Counted from the first letter of the stretch, positions 8,927 through 18,474 are shown. The stretch is 64,000 nt of DNA from CAYLLN01 sp040901775 (GCA_040901775.1 JBBDYF010000227.1:1-64000); one strand, 5' to 3'. Numbers and translations are program-made. The notes: generated from the sequence alone by a model not told the origin.

Positions 8927-9696
8927 GACGGCGACCGAGGCTGGGGCACGGCCGCGAGCCGTTCCTGTCGGCGACGCTCCAGCGCGTGTTGGCAATAATC
9001 GAGCAACTTCAACTCGCCAAGCTCCTGCTCCAGTTCTTCGGCCGAAGCCGTTTCCAGCGAGCCGGCAACCTCAGATACCAGTAGGTCGGCAAACAACTGG
9101 CGTGCCCGGTGGACGATGACGCGAGCATGACCCGGCGTTACGTCGCGCCCCAGCTTACTGGCCAGCTTGGCGGCGACGTCCGCGGAGGCCGGTTCCCCTT
9201 CATCGACCAGCAGCCGCAGGGCCGTGTAATAGGGGGTCGTCCCTGCCCGTTCGGCGGCGTGGAGACTGGCCCACGTCCGCTCGAGCAATTCCTGCCGCCA
9301 GGCCTGCACGAACAGATCCTCGGTCGGCTCCAGACGAACGCCGGCGTCCAGCGATTGCGTGCCCTGCGGCTGCCGCTCGCGCCGCGCCGCCCGGCGGCGG
9401 AAATCGACGACCAGATTGTGCAGGGCTGTCTTGACGAAGGCGCGAAACCGGCCCCGCTCGGGGTTCGCGCCGCAAAAGGCGCCCCGCACCAGTCGCAGAG
9501 CGAACTCCTGAAACAGCTCGTCGGCGGCATCGTCGTCGCGCAGCACGGCCCCCAGATAGCGCCGCGCGGCACCGCCGTAGCGCTCGAAAAGCACCTGCCG
9601 GGCCTGCTGCACGCCGGCCTCCGAGCCGTCGTGCGCCTGGCGCACGATCGACCAGGGCGTGTCGATGCGGCTCAGGTGGGAAAGTTGTGTGGGCAT
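8923..9696 (-). CDS. ECF-type RNA polymerase sigma factor
   Basis: 257 residues. Region 2 (about 20-95) includes ARRYLGAVLRDDDAADELFQEF and FRAFVKTALHNLVVDFRRR; region 4 with its HTH (about 160-235) includes a serviceable LASKLGRDVTPGHARVIVHRAR helix pair. Start at 9696 has GAAGGAAC upstream; the longer frame to 9846 runs into the divergent promoter region. No anti-sigma gene is adjacent; instead the coupled downstream gene is a Ser/Thr kinase, so phosphorylation may control it. Confidence 0.88.
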   Translation of the reverse strand: MPTQLSHLSRIDTPWSIVRQAHDGSEAGVQQARQVLFERYGGAARRYLGAVLRDDDAADELFQEFALRLVRGAFCGANPERGRFRAFVKTALHNLVVDFRRRAARRERQPQGTQSLDAGVRLEPTEDLFVQAWRQELLERTWASLHAAERAGTTPYYTALRLLVDEGEPASADVAAKLASKLGRDVTPGHARVIVHRARQLFADLLVSEVAGSLETASAEELEQELGELKLLDYCQHALERRRQERLAAVPQPRSPS

Positions 9697-9866
9697 GGAA
9701 GGTTCCTTCGAGAAACCCATCCTAAGCCAATTGGCGGACGCATTGAAGAAAAATCTGTAACGCAATCGAATGTTCGACGTACATGGTGGCGGAAGCGACC
9801 GTGACCCGACCCCAGTGACCTTTCCCCCAGCTATGGCGCGGCGCAAGTCGCGACCGGAGAAGCCGC
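9697..9866. promoter_or_regulatory. Divergent intergenic region, sigma factor / exported PKD-RTX protein
   Basis: 170 bp separate the divergent starts at 9696 (minus) and 9867 (plus). Any promoters for both genes must lie here or in the adjacent coding starts. I see no convincing -35/-10 pair. Confidence 0.3.
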
Positions 9867-12800
9867 ATGCATGTCCCGTCTCTGCTCGGATATCGATCCA
9901 GACCTCGGCAAAGCACTCCGGCCCGCGCGACGCGCCGTGCGCGGAGCAGGACGGTGACCCTCGGCCTCGAACGGCTCGAAATTCGAGCCCTGTTGGCCGC
10001 GATGGTGAGCGACGCGCTGACTTTCAATACCACCGGCCAGAGCCTGTGGGGCCCTGGAACCGACCCCGCGGCCCGCGGGTCGTTTGAATTCGTTCAGCCC
10101 GTCGTGCCGGAATCGGTTGCGCCCCTGGTTATCGGCGGCATCACCAACAAGTCCGTTCCGAATGCGGCCCGAGCCGTGTACGACGTGCGGTTCGCGGCAT
10201 TCTTCACGCCGATGCTTGTGTCCACGCTCGGCAATGTGGAGGCCGCCGAGGATCTGGTGAAAAATGGCCTCGGCGAGCGCCCGGCTGACCCATTCGCCTG
10301 GCCGCTCTACGACGGGCGATTCGCCGCACTCAAGGTACTGCTGTTCAGCGACTCGGACATCAAGAACGGGCTGGGCAATCCTCCGGCATCCCACGTCACG
10401 GCCAAGGACGGGATCGAGCTGAAAATCGACGGCGCGCTGGCGATCGGCGTCGGCGGCAGCATCGAGGTCACCTCCGGCAGCGTCGACGTGAATTATCCCA
10501 CGACGGCCAGTCTGGAAGTGCTCGACGACGCCGTTTTGCCGGGCGAGCTGTTCACGATCCACACGTCGGAAAACTCCGGCAGCCCCACGCTGAGCACCGA
10601 GTTCTCGGAACTTGACGCGTCGATCCGCGGCATCCTCGACGCCAGCGCCAGCATTTCGCTCCAGCAGTATGCGCTGGGCGCCCATCTGATCAATATCAAC
10701 GCGGGGTTTGATTCCGGCAAGTTCTCGCACGAGATCTTCGGCACGACGATCGGCGCCGAGAGGATCGAACTGCGCCCCTTCGGCCAGCCCAGCGAAGTCT
10801 CGGTGACGGGATCGCTGGGCAAGAACATCAGCCTGCCGGCCCTGCCGCCGCCGTTGTCGAAGTTTGTCGGTTTTCCCTTGGCCGACGTGCAACTGATGAC
10901 TCCCGACCTCAACACGCCCCCCCACAGCACGTTTGACGGCGAGAAGATCGTCAACAGCCAACTGCCGGTAATCCGCACCGGCGACGGCATCACCCCGATC
11001 GACTTTGCCAAGGTCGATTTTGACATCGATTCGCTGAGCCTGCTGTCCGGCTTGCCGCTGGGCTTCGAGTTCGGCGTCCCGCTGTTGTCCACGTTCGAGA
11101 TCAACCTGCTGGATACCGACCTGGGCGCGTACTTCGGCATCGGCCAGACGATGTCTTTCGAGGCCGAATTGATGGTCGATCTGCACTTCAGCACGCCAGC
11201 CGAGGTCGAAACCGAGCCGGGCGTGTTCGAGACCAGGAGCGTTTACCGGGCGCGCGTCGGCGAGGACGTGAACGTCATTCATCCCGGCGGCGAGCTTTCG
11301 ATCGATCCGGTCTATTCCCTCGCCGACAATCTATTCACCAACGACACGGGCGTCATGCTCTCGCCCGCGTTCACCGCGAACTTCCTGCAACTGAAGATCA
11401 CGGGGGTTCTTAATTCGCTGCTGGGAATCGCCGGCGACTTCTACGTCTTTCAGGATACGCTGGCCCTTAGCGATCCGTTGCCGATCGCTTCCATCTTCGA
11501 CGGCCAGTTCTCGCTGGAAGGCTTTCGCGACGTCGCCGGCCAGCGCCTGCTCGTGCCGTCGCTCGTGCCCCCGGAGATCGACCCGGCCTCGCTGGTGGTC
11601 GATCCGGCCAGCGCGGACGAAGGGAGCCTCGTCACTTTCAGCGGCTCGTTTGCCGATCTCAACACCACCGAGAGCCACGCCGTCGCCATCGACTGGGGCG
11701 ATGGCGCGCCTGCGACCATCGTCTTCGTTGCCGCCGGCGACCCCAAATCGTTCGCCGCCAGCCACGCCTATGCCGACAATGGCTCGTATGCCATCGGCGT
11801 GAGCGTGACCGACGATGCGGACAAAAGCGACTCCGCAGCGTCCAGCCTGGTCGTTGCCAACGTCGCGCCGAGCGTCGAGTTCGGTGGTTCAAGCCTCAAT
11901 CTCGACGCGGAAGGCCAGCCGGTCCCGCTCTCCGGGGTCCGCGGGCAGACGCTCCGCTTCAGCGGGGCCTTCAGCGATCCGGGCTTCGACAACCTGCCGC
12001 TCTCCAGCGAAACGCTCAGCTACCAGATCGACTGGGGCGACGGCGCGGCGAGCGACTGGAATCCGGCCACCGTCGCGGCCGCCGGCTCCGCCGGCGTTCC
12101 CACGACGGGCTCGTTTGGGCAAACGCACGTGTACACGAGCGAGGGGGAGTATCCGATCACGGTTCGCGTCCGGGACGACGACGGTGCAACGACGGAACTG
12201 ACGCAGGTGGCAAGCATCGCCGTCGCGGCGATGCAAGTCGGTGGCACGCTGGCGATCGGCGGCACGACAGGCAACGATCTGCTGGGTTTCGTCCAGCTCC
12301 CCTGGGGGGGAAAAGTTTACGGACTGCTCAACCAGCAATTCCTCGGCCCCTTCCAGCCCTCCGCGCAGCTTCTGATGTTTGGCCAGGCCGGCAACGACCT
12401 GCTGGTGGCTGGCCCGTGGTTCAACCTGCCCGCCCGGCTCGATGGCGGAGCGGGCAGCGATACTCTGATCGGCGGCAAAGGGAACGACGTTCTGCTGGGC
12501 GGCGCAGGCGACGACCTGCTGATCGGGGGCCCCGGGCGCGACCTCCTCCTTGGCGGCGACGGGGCCGACCGCATCGTCGGCGGCTCGGGCGAAGACCTGC
12601 TCATTGCCGGGGGGTTGAGCTTTTCCGACCGCGATGCGGCGCTCGACGCAATCGTGGCCGAATGGACCTCGGACCACTCGCACGAAACGCGGATCGCCAA
12701 TCTCAGCGGTGCCGGCGCGGCCCAGGGCAACCCGGATTATGCCGGCCGCCTGAATGGAGATTATTTCCTGCAGGCAGGAGCCACGGTGCTCGCGGACGAC

Positions 12801-12917
12801 GACCTAGACAAGCTTACGGGCGCTGGGGGCGAAGACTGGTACTGGTTCGATCCCGACCTCGACAAGGCCAACGATCTCCGGGATGAGGTCTTTGCCGTCG
12901 AACTCGACTTGCTGTAG
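9867..12917 (+). CDS. Exported planctomycete protein with PKD domains and RTX-like repeats
   Basis: 1016 residues. The N-terminus carries the planctomycete export signature LERLEIRALLA (about 33-43) after a basic stretch. About 45-560 is a beta-rich region I cannot assign. Two PKD-like domains follow (about 570-660, with HAVAIDWGDG, and 665-790, with YQIDWGDG). Glycine/aspartate nonapeptides (GGKGNDVLLGGAGDDLLIGG, about 860-915) are hemolysin-type calcium-binding repeats. The final 100 residues are a distinct acidic cap. Probably a calcium-stabilised surface or secreted protein; a T1SS partner is not visible nearby. Confidence 0.85.
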   Translation: MHVPSLLGYRSRPRQSTPARATRRARSRTVTLGLERLEIRALLAAMVSDALTFNTTGQSLWGPGTDPAARGSFEFVQPVVPESVAPLVIGGITNKSVPNAARAVYDVRFAAFFTPMLVSTLGNVEAAEDLVKNGLGERPADPFAWPLYDGRFAALKVLLFSDSDIKNGLGNPPASHVTAKDGIELKIDGALAIGVGGSIEVTSGSVDVNYPTTASLEVLDDAVLPGELFTIHTSENSGSPTLSTEFSELDASIRGILDASASISLQQYALGAHLININAGFDSGKFSHEIFGTTIGAERIELRPFGQPSEVSVTGSLGKNISLPALPPPLSKFVGFPLADVQLMTPDLNTPPHSTFDGEKIVNSQLPVIRTGDGITPIDFAKVDFDIDSLSLLSGLPLGFEFGVPLLSTFEINLLDTDLGAYFGIGQTMSFEAELMVDLHFSTPAEVETEPGVFETRSVYRARVGEDVNVIHPGGELSIDPVYSLADNLFTNDTGVMLSPAFTANFLQLKITGVLNSLLGIAGDFYVFQDTLALSDPLPIASIFDGQFSLEGFRDVAGQRLLVPSLVPPEIDPASLVVDPASADEGSLVTFSGSFADLNTTESHAVAIDWGDGAPATIVFVAAGDPKSFAASHAYADNGSYAIGVSVTDDADKSDSAASSLVVANVAPSVEFGGSSLNLDAEGQPVPLSGVRGQTLRFSGAFSDPGFDNLPLSSETLSYQIDWGDGAASDWNPATVAAAGSAGVPTTGSFGQTHVYTSEGEYPITVRVRDDDGATTELTQVASIAVAAMQVGGTLAIGGTTGNDLLGFVQLPWGGKVYGLLNQQFLGPFQPSAQLLMFGQAGNDLLVAGPWFNLPARLDGGAGSDTLIGGKGNDVLLGGAGDDLLIGGPGRDLLLGGDGADRIVGGSGEDLLIAGGLSFSDRDAALDAIVAEWTSDHSHETRIANLSGAGAAQGNPDYAGRLNGDYFLQAGATVLADDDLDKLTGAGGEDWYWFDPDLDKANDLRDEVFAVELDLL

Positions 12918-12999
12918 CCAAACTGGTGGGAGCCTGCAGGTTCCTGCAATTTTGGCCGGGCAGAGCAGGAAACGACGCATTCCGCGTGGGTTGGCGCGG

Positions 13000-13080
13000 C
13001 TACTTCTTCACCGTGCGCTCAAATACGGCGATCGCCCCTTGTCCTTCCAGGGCGACGTGGATGAACCGGCCGTCCGGCTG
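13000..13080 (-). pseudogene. Orphan 3' gene end (minus strand)
   Basis: 27 in-frame codons ending in TAG read QPDGRFIHVALEGQGAIAVF and then ERTVKK, with strong G/C third positions expected of real coding sequence in this genome. The frame loses coding character upstream of 13080 exactly where another orphan C-terminus on the other strand begins. I read this as the remnant of a deleted gene; the family is not identifiable. Confidence 0.4.
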
Positions 13081-13187
13081 ACATCGACATCGGCCGGCCC
13101 GAGCTCGTCGAACATTTGTTCGCCCTCTACGAGCGCCTGACCGCGCCCCTGCTCCCCGCCCCCGCCAAACGCCGCCGACGAGGCTAG
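13080..13187 (+). pseudogene. Orphan 3' gene end (plus strand)
   Basis: 35 codons plus TAG, reading DIDIGRPELVEHLFALYERL and then TAPLLPAPAKRRRRG, nearly every codon ending in G or C. A stop in the same frame at 13062 and the lack of a start show it is not a complete gene. It abuts the minus-strand orphan end at 13080, suggesting a rearrangement junction. With that feature it accounts for most of the 330 bp between the PKD protein and secA. Confidence 0.4.
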
Positions 13188-13246
13188 TTACGATTGTGGC
13201 CGCTCAGCCGCGGAAGCAGCGCGGCCAATGGTCGCGGCTTTGCTGC

Positions 13247-15220
13247 CTAATCCGGCGTGTCGAGATACGGGTCCTGTCCCATTTCGCGCTGCATCTTCTT
13301 CCGCTCTTTCTCGTGATGCAGCAGCACGAAGCGATCGCGCAGGTGGCGGCGCTCGACCTTCCGCTGGGCCCGCTTCAAGAGGCTCAAATAGCGCTGCGGA
13401 TCGACGCGGGCCCCCTCGCCCAGCGCGGTCATCTTTTCGGCCGTTGCGGGACCGAAGCCGGTGCGGATCACGTCGTCGTCGAGCGACATGTATTGCCGCA
13501 CGGTGCCGGGGTCTCCCTGGCGGCCGCAGCGGCCGACCAACTGCCGGTCGATCCGGGCCGAGTCGTGCAGCTCGGTGCAAATCACATGCAGGCCGCCTAA
13601 ATCGGCCACCCCCTCGCCGAGCTTGATGTCGGTGCCGCGGCCCGCCATGTTGGTCGCCACGGTCACCTTGGACGGCAAGCCGGCGTGGGCCACGATCTCG
13701 GCTTCAGTCGCCACCTCGTGCGCGTTGAGCACCTTGTGCGGGATTCCTTCGACCCCGAGCAGCCGCGAGAGGATGACCGACTTGTCGATCGACCGGGTGC
13801 CGATCAAAACGGGCCGCCCCTGCTGGTGCAGGTCGCGGGTTTCGGCCACGATCGCGTTCCACTTTTCCTCGGCGTGGGCGAAGACCTGGTCGGGCAGGCG
13901 CTGGCGATGGGCCGGCCGGTTGGTCGGCACCGGAATGACGATCTTTTTATAGACCTTGCGGAACTCGCGGCTGGCCGACATGGCGGTGCCGGTCATTCCC
14001 GCCAGGTGCTGATACCGCAGGAACAAATCCTGCACGGTAATGCGGGCGGCCTGGCCGGTGGGCACGGTCACTTCGATCTTTTCCTTGGCCTCGATCGCCT
14101 GGTGGATGCCGTCGCGCCATTTGCGCCCTTCGGCCAGGCGGCCGGTGTTCTCATCGACGATGACGATCTCGCCTTCTTTCACGACGTATTGCCGGTCGAG
14201 CAGGAAATCGCGATCGACCTTGATCGCCCGCTCGATGTATTGATACAGGTCGATCAGGCCGACGGTCGCCAGCAGGTCGGGCTTGGGCAACGTGCGGACG
14301 ATTTGCCGGCCCGCGGCGGTCAGTTCGATCTTTTTATCGTCGTGCTCGTATTCGTAGTGCTCTTCCTCGACGAAGCGCGTGGTCATCTCGGCGGCCCAGC
14401 GATACGTGCTGACGATTTTCTCGATCGCCTTTTCTCCCAGCGAACCGATGATCAGCGGCGTGCGGGCCTCGTCGATGAGGATGCTATCGGCCTCGTCCAC
14501 CAGGCAAAAGTGCGCGCCCCGCTGCACCGGCTGCTCGCCGGTCGGATCGAGTTGGGCCGAGGTGATGTCGCCAAAGATGCTCGCCTGGCTGACGCCCATT
14601 CGCCGCAGTAGCAGCCGATCGCGGAGAAAGTCGAAGCCAAATTCCTTGGCCGTGCCGTAGGTGATGTCGCAGGCGTACGACTTGCGGCGATCTTTGCTGG
14701 CGTCCTTCGTCAAAATGGTGCCGACCGTGAGCCCCAGCAGGTCGTACACGGGCCGCATGTTGTTGGCGTCGCGCTCGGCCAGGTAATCGTTGACCGTCGC
14801 CAGGTGGGCCCCCTTGCCAACCAGGGAGTGAATATACATCGGCAGCGTGGCGGTCAGCGTTTTTCCTTCGCCCGTCTCCATTTCGGCGATGCAGCCGTTG
14901 AACAGGGCCATGCCGCCAATCATCTGCACGTCGTAGTGCCGCTGAGCGATCGCCCTTCGCGACGCTTCGCGCACCAGGGCGTAGGCCTCGGGCACGATCT
15001 TCACCAGCGTCTCGCCCGACTTGGCCCGATAGCGGAGCGACAGGCTCCGCTTTTTCAAATCGCGATCGGCCAGCGATTGCAGTTCCTCTTCAAACGCCGA
15101 AATTTGCCCCAGCAGCTTGCCCCACTGGGCCAGGCGGCGCTGGATTGGCCAGCCGACGACCGACAGCACGTTGGCCGTCCAGCCGGTAGGAACGCCATTG
15201 ACGGGGGGAAGTACGGTCAT
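13247..15220 (-). CDS. SecA-type preprotein translocase ATPase, short form
   Basis: 657 residues. Walker A METGEGKT (about 114-121), the SecA hallmark GTAKEFGFDFLRDR, DEAD-box-like LVDEADSILIDEART, the motor-2 region with NMAGRGTDIKLG and QLVGRCGRQGDPG (motif VI), and a C-terminal scaffold remnant. SecA drives preproteins through SecYEG. This copy is much shorter than canonical SecA (about 850-950 residues) and has no C-terminal SecB/zinc-binding tail; it ends soon after ALGEGARVDPQRY. Probably a paralogue with a specialised role; whether a full-length secA exists elsewhere cannot be seen. Confidence 0.88.
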   Translation of the reverse strand: MTVLPPVNGVPTGWTANVLSVVGWPIQRRLAQWGKLLGQISAFEEELQSLADRDLKKRSLSLRYRAKSGETLVKIVPEAYALVREASRRAIAQRHYDVQMIGGMALFNGCIAEMETGEGKTLTATLPMYIHSLVGKGAHLATVNDYLAERDANNMRPVYDLLGLTVGTILTKDASKDRRKSYACDITYGTAKEFGFDFLRDRLLLRRMGVSQASIFGDITSAQLDPTGEQPVQRGAHFCLVDEADSILIDEARTPLIIGSLGEKAIEKIVSTYRWAAEMTTRFVEEEHYEYEHDDKKIELTAAGRQIVRTLPKPDLLATVGLIDLYQYIERAIKVDRDFLLDRQYVVKEGEIVIVDENTGRLAEGRKWRDGIHQAIEAKEKIEVTVPTGQAARITVQDLFLRYQHLAGMTGTAMSASREFRKVYKKIVIPVPTNRPAHRQRLPDQVFAHAEEKWNAIVAETRDLHQQGRPVLIGTRSIDKSVILSRLLGVEGIPHKVLNAHEVATEAEIVAHAGLPSKVTVATNMAGRGTDIKLGEGVADLGGLHVICTELHDSARIDRQLVGRCGRQGDPGTVRQYMSLDDDVIRTGFGPATAEKMTALGEGARVDPQRYLSLLKRAQRKVERRHLRDRFVLLHHEKERKKMQREMGQDPYLDTPD

Positions 15221-15620
15221 ATCGCCTGGAGTAAAGGTGCGCGAAAGGAGCGCGAACGACTGCGCGATTGCTTCTATTCTAAACGACCGCGGGGCCGGTT
15301 GTCGCGTGCCTGGTTCGCCCCGCTAGCAGGCTGGCACTGGCCCTACAAACGTTGTAAGTCGAACTTTTCGCTCAATCCGCACAGCTTCGCGGGCCGAAAA
15401 CCATTGGGGACCAGAATCGGCAAGCAATGCCGTTTGCGCGGGCAGTGGCGACAGGCCGAACCGAGCGCAGCGCGAAGCTGCGTAAAGTTTGACGCCTGCG
15501 CCGGCTTCTCTCGATTCCCCGATTTTGCCGGTCGATCCTTGGATATTGTCGATCCCTAACGCAGCGCCCTGCCTTTCCACGCTAACACCGGGGAAAACGC
15601 GGTTTCGTTAGGAGCTTTGA
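15221..15620. other. 400-bp intergenic region before the BBP7 gene
   Basis: No gene. It holds a repeat-like GCAGGCTGGCACTGGCCC near 15330, related by eye to a sequence at about 5212-5245, and TTTGACGCCTGCGCCGG at 15488-15504, which recurs with one change upstream of the lipoprotein gene at 37341. TAGGAG at 15610-15615 is the ribosome binding site of the barrel gene. Confidence 0.4.
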
Positions 15621-16913
15621 ATGGCTTTTGCCAGCGGGCGATACCTTTTCCGCAGCGAGACGCGGCCCATGAAACTCAAGTCGATTCTTCTAGCGGCAAT
15701 CGCGGCATTCTCGTTCGGGCCGCCGCATGCGGGCGGGCAAGAGGTCGCGCACAGCGTCTCCGACCAGATTGCTTCGCTGGCGAGCTACCAGAACTTCATC
15801 CCCTCGTGTACCAATCCCTGTCCGGCGGAAGAGACCTTCTGCGGCAGCGGCCAATGCGGCGACTGCACGCAGTGCTGCCGCACGATGGACATTTTTGGCA
15901 GCGCCGAATTCCTGCTCTGGTGGGCCAAGGGAACGGTCACGCCGCCGCTGGTGACGACCAGCCCCGACGGCACGCCGCAGGTGGACGCAGGCGTTCTGCC
16001 CGATGCCGACGTGCTGTTTGGCCAGTCGTACCTGGGCGACGAAGTGCAAGCCGGCGGCCGCATTACCTTTGGCATCTGGCTCGACGAAGAGCGGAACGTC
16101 GGTGCCGCGGGCCGCTTTTATGGAACCGGCGGGGCCCGCGACACCTTCCGCCGCAGTTCGGATGGCAGCCCGATTTTGGCCCGCCCGTTCTTCAACACGC
16201 TCCTCGACCAGAACGACGCCCTGTTGATCGCCTTCGACGACGGAGCGACCGACATCTCCGATGGGAGCATCGAAGCGAGCTACTCGAACCAGAATTTCCT
16301 GGGGGCCGAAGCGTATCTGCAAATCATGATGGAGCAGAACCATCGCCGCCGCATCGACGTGATCGCCGGCTACCAGTTCATGCGCTTGGACGACGCCCTG
16401 CAAATCGACAGCACCAGCATCCTGCGGCAGTTCGGCGACCTGGAGCTCAACATTCGCGACCGCTTTTGGACGAACAACGAATTTCACGGAGCCAACGTCG
16501 GGCTCAAGGCGCAAATGGCCCGCGGCTGCTGGTCGATCGAGGCCCTCGGCAAGATTGCCTTGGGCGTGACCCGGCAGGAAGTCAACATCAGCGGCCGCAC
16601 GATGGTTGGCGGCGGGCCGACGGTCGAGGGAGGCTTGCTCGCCCAGCCGTCGAACATCGGCACCTACCAGCGCGACACGTTCGGCTACATTCCCGAGCTG
16701 ACATTGAACCTGAAATACCATGTCACTCCGACGCTCAGCTTCCACACGGGCTACTCGCTGATCTGGTGGTCGGACGTAGTGACTTCGGGCCGCCAGATCG
16801 ACACGGGGGTCAACCTTTCGCAGCCTGTGGGCGACGACCGCCCCGCCTTTGCCTTCGAGGACGAAGACTATTGGCTGCAAGGAATCAACTTCGGCATGAA
16901 CTGGGACTTTTAA
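15621..16913 (+). CDS. BBP7-family outer-membrane beta-barrel protein
   Basis: 430 residues. A hydrophobic signal segment (about 18-34) is followed by a Cys-rich stretch with two CxxC pairs (about 58-86) and then alternating amphipathic strands to the C-terminal aromatic NFGMNWDF, as expected for an outer-membrane barrel. The opening GSAEFLLWWAKG (strand 1) is diagnostic of planctomycete BBP7 proteins. Start 15621 has TAGGAG six bases upstream; Met17 (15669) would give a more ordinary signal peptide and is an alternative. Role presumably structural or pore-forming. Confidence 0.87.
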   Translation: MAFASGRYLFRSETRPMKLKSILLAAIAAFSFGPPHAGGQEVAHSVSDQIASLASYQNFIPSCTNPCPAEETFCGSGQCGDCTQCCRTMDIFGSAEFLLWWAKGTVTPPLVTTSPDGTPQVDAGVLPDADVLFGQSYLGDEVQAGGRITFGIWLDEERNVGAAGRFYGTGGARDTFRRSSDGSPILARPFFNTLLDQNDALLIAFDDGATDISDGSIEASYSNQNFLGAEAYLQIMMEQNHRRRIDVIAGYQFMRLDDALQIDSTSILRQFGDLELNIRDRFWTNNEFHGANVGLKAQMARGCWSIEALGKIALGVTRQEVNISGRTMVGGGPTVEGGLLAQPSNIGTYQRDTFGYIPELTLNLKYHVTPTLSFHTGYSLIWWSDVVTSGRQIDTGVNLSQPVGDDRPAFAFEDEDYWLQGINFGMNWDF

Positions 16914-16941
16914 GCCGGCGCTGTGGCGTTCCGCATTTGGC

Positions 16942-16970
16942 GAGCGGGGCGGCGTCAGCCCCCCGATGGC
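16942..16970 (+). repeat. Family-B hairpin repeat (copy 1)
   Basis: GAGCGGGGCGGCGTCAGCC followed by CCCCGATGG: a palindromic core (GGGGCGGC / GCC..CCCC) in the intergenic region. Closely related copies lie inside the portal gene (50142-50172) and, inverted, before the lipoprotein hydrolase (55834-55863). Confidence 0.65.
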
Positions 16971-17101
16971 TCGAGCTGGGCGGCTCGGCTCCCTTCGTCA
17001 TTCCGCGGCGCCACTCTCTTTGGCCACTCTCGAAACGCCGCGCTGGGTAACTTAGAATGCGGGGCTGACCTGCATCCCCTCCCCACTCGCGAGACGCTCC
17101 G

Positions 17102-18283
17102 ATGCCCTCCCTTTCTCGCCGCGACTGGCTCCGCATTTCGGCCGCTGCCTCGTCGGCTTCGCTGTTGTCCACGTTTGGCCGGCAAGGCTGGTCGGCCGAC
17201 GCCCCCGCCAAGGATCTGATCGTCCGCAGCGAAGATCCGCTCAACGCCGAGCCGGCTTTGGCGCACCTGGTGGAAAACAACATCACGCCAGTGAAACATT
17301 TTTACATTCGCAGCCATGCCCCGACGCCAAAAATCGACGCCAACAGCTTTCGCCTGCGGATCGACGGCCTCGTGAATAAGCCGGTGGAACTGTCGCTGGG
17401 CGAGTTGAAGGAAAAATTCACACCCCGCACGGTCGAGGCGACGCTGACCTGCGCCGGCAATCGCCGCCGCGAAATGAGCGAGATCAAGCCGGTCGGCGGC
17501 GTGCAGTGGGACGCCGGCGCGATCGGCAATGCCACCTGGACCGGCCCGACGCTGGCCGACGTGCTGAAAGCGTGCGAGCCGCGGCCCGAGGCCAAACACG
17601 TCTGGTTCGAGGGGCTCGATCCCATCGAGGACAAAGAGGGCAGCGTGGCCCCGTTCGGCGGTTCCATTGGGCTGGAGCGCGCGCTGCGCGAATCCCGCGA
17701 CCTGCCGGGGGCCCTGCTCGCCCACGGCATGAACGATCGGCCGCTGCTGCCCGAGCATGGCTTTCCGGTGCGCTCGCTGGTGCCGGGATATATCGGGGCG
17801 CGGAGCGTCAAATGGCTGGGCAAAATCACGCTCAGCGATCGCCCCTCGCCCAATCATTACTTGGCGGGCGCGTACAAGCTGGTCCAAAGCGATACCCCAG
17901 AAGCCTACGCCGCGGCCGAGCCGATCTACCAGTTCCCAATCAACGCCGCCATCTGCACCCCGGCTGCGGGTGCCAAGTTAAAGGCCGGCAAGACAACGAT
18001 CGCCGGCTATGCCTTGCCGCCGGGTGACGGCCAGACCGACATTCGCCAAGTCGAGGTTTCCGCCGACGGGGGCCGCAAATGGCACACGGCGGAGATTACC
18101 AACCGCTTCTCGCGTTGCTGCTGGCGGCTGTGGCGGGTCGAACTTGCGCTGCCCGCCGGCCAGCACGAACTGGTCGTCCGGGCGACCGACAACCGGGGCT
18201 ACGTCCAGCCGCAGGAGACCGCGTGGAACGCGAAGGGTTACCTCTACAACGCGTGGCACCGCTGCCCAGTGGAGGTGGGTTAG
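17102..18283 (+). CDS. Sulfite oxidase-like molybdopterin oxidoreductase (Tat-exported)
   Basis: 393 residues. Tat signal LSRRDWLRISAAASSASLL, then an Oxidored_molyb domain (about 60-260) with the molybdenum-ligand Cys in TLTCAGNRRREM (about residue 119), and a C-terminal Mo-cofactor dimerisation Ig-like domain (about 280-390). There is no haem b5 domain, so it resembles bacterial SorA/YedY-like or plant-type enzymes that pass electrons to an external acceptor. Substrate is likely sulfite but this is inference; no cytochrome partner is adjacent. Confidence 0.87.
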   Translation: MPSLSRRDWLRISAAASSASLLSTFGRQGWSADAPAKDLIVRSEDPLNAEPALAHLVENNITPVKHFYIRSHAPTPKIDANSFRLRIDGLVNKPVELSLGELKEKFTPRTVEATLTCAGNRRREMSEIKPVGGVQWDAGAIGNATWTGPTLADVLKACEPRPEAKHVWFEGLDPIEDKEGSVAPFGGSIGLERALRESRDLPGALLAHGMNDRPLLPEHGFPVRSLVPGYIGARSVKWLGKITLSDRPSPNHYLAGAYKLVQSDTPEAYAAAEPIYQFPINAAICTPAAGAKLKAGKTTIAGYALPPGDGQTDIRQVEVSADGGRKWHTAEITNRFSRCCWRLWRVELALPAGQHELVVRATDNRGYVQPQETAWNAKGYLYNAWHRCPVEVG

Positions 18284-18294
18284 CCGATCCGTGG

Positions 18295-18313
18295 GGCAGG
18301 CGTCCCGCCTGCC
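18295..18313 (+). repeat. Short intergenic hairpin
   Basis: GGCAGGCG-TCC-CGCCTGCC, a perfect 8-bp stem just after the sulfite-oxidase-like stop codon, in the 191-bp gap before the opposing lspA. No T-tract follows, so it is REP-like rather than a classical terminator. Confidence 0.5.
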
Positions 18314-18474
18314 GTATTGCTCTCGGGCGCTTACTTAACCGGCGAGCGCCGGGTGGCAGGGGTTCGCGTGGCGAACCACGCCGGACGCGGGTCGAGGCTG
18401 GGCCGCGTAATTTCCCGCACAAGCCTGCACCTCCGGCTACGGGTTCAACGAGGCGGCTAGAAGCGCGCTGCGAT

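Noticed and set aside
9831..11282. 483-codon minus-strand frame opposite the PKD/RTX gene
   Set aside because: Mirror frame created by GC-rich third positions; composition (Gln/His/Arg/Gly) and lack of motifs show it is a shadow.
15617..17050. 477-codon plus frame overlapping the BBP7 gene
   Set aside because: Arg/Gly/Pro-rich out-of-frame translation; BBP7 features are in the frame starting at 15621.
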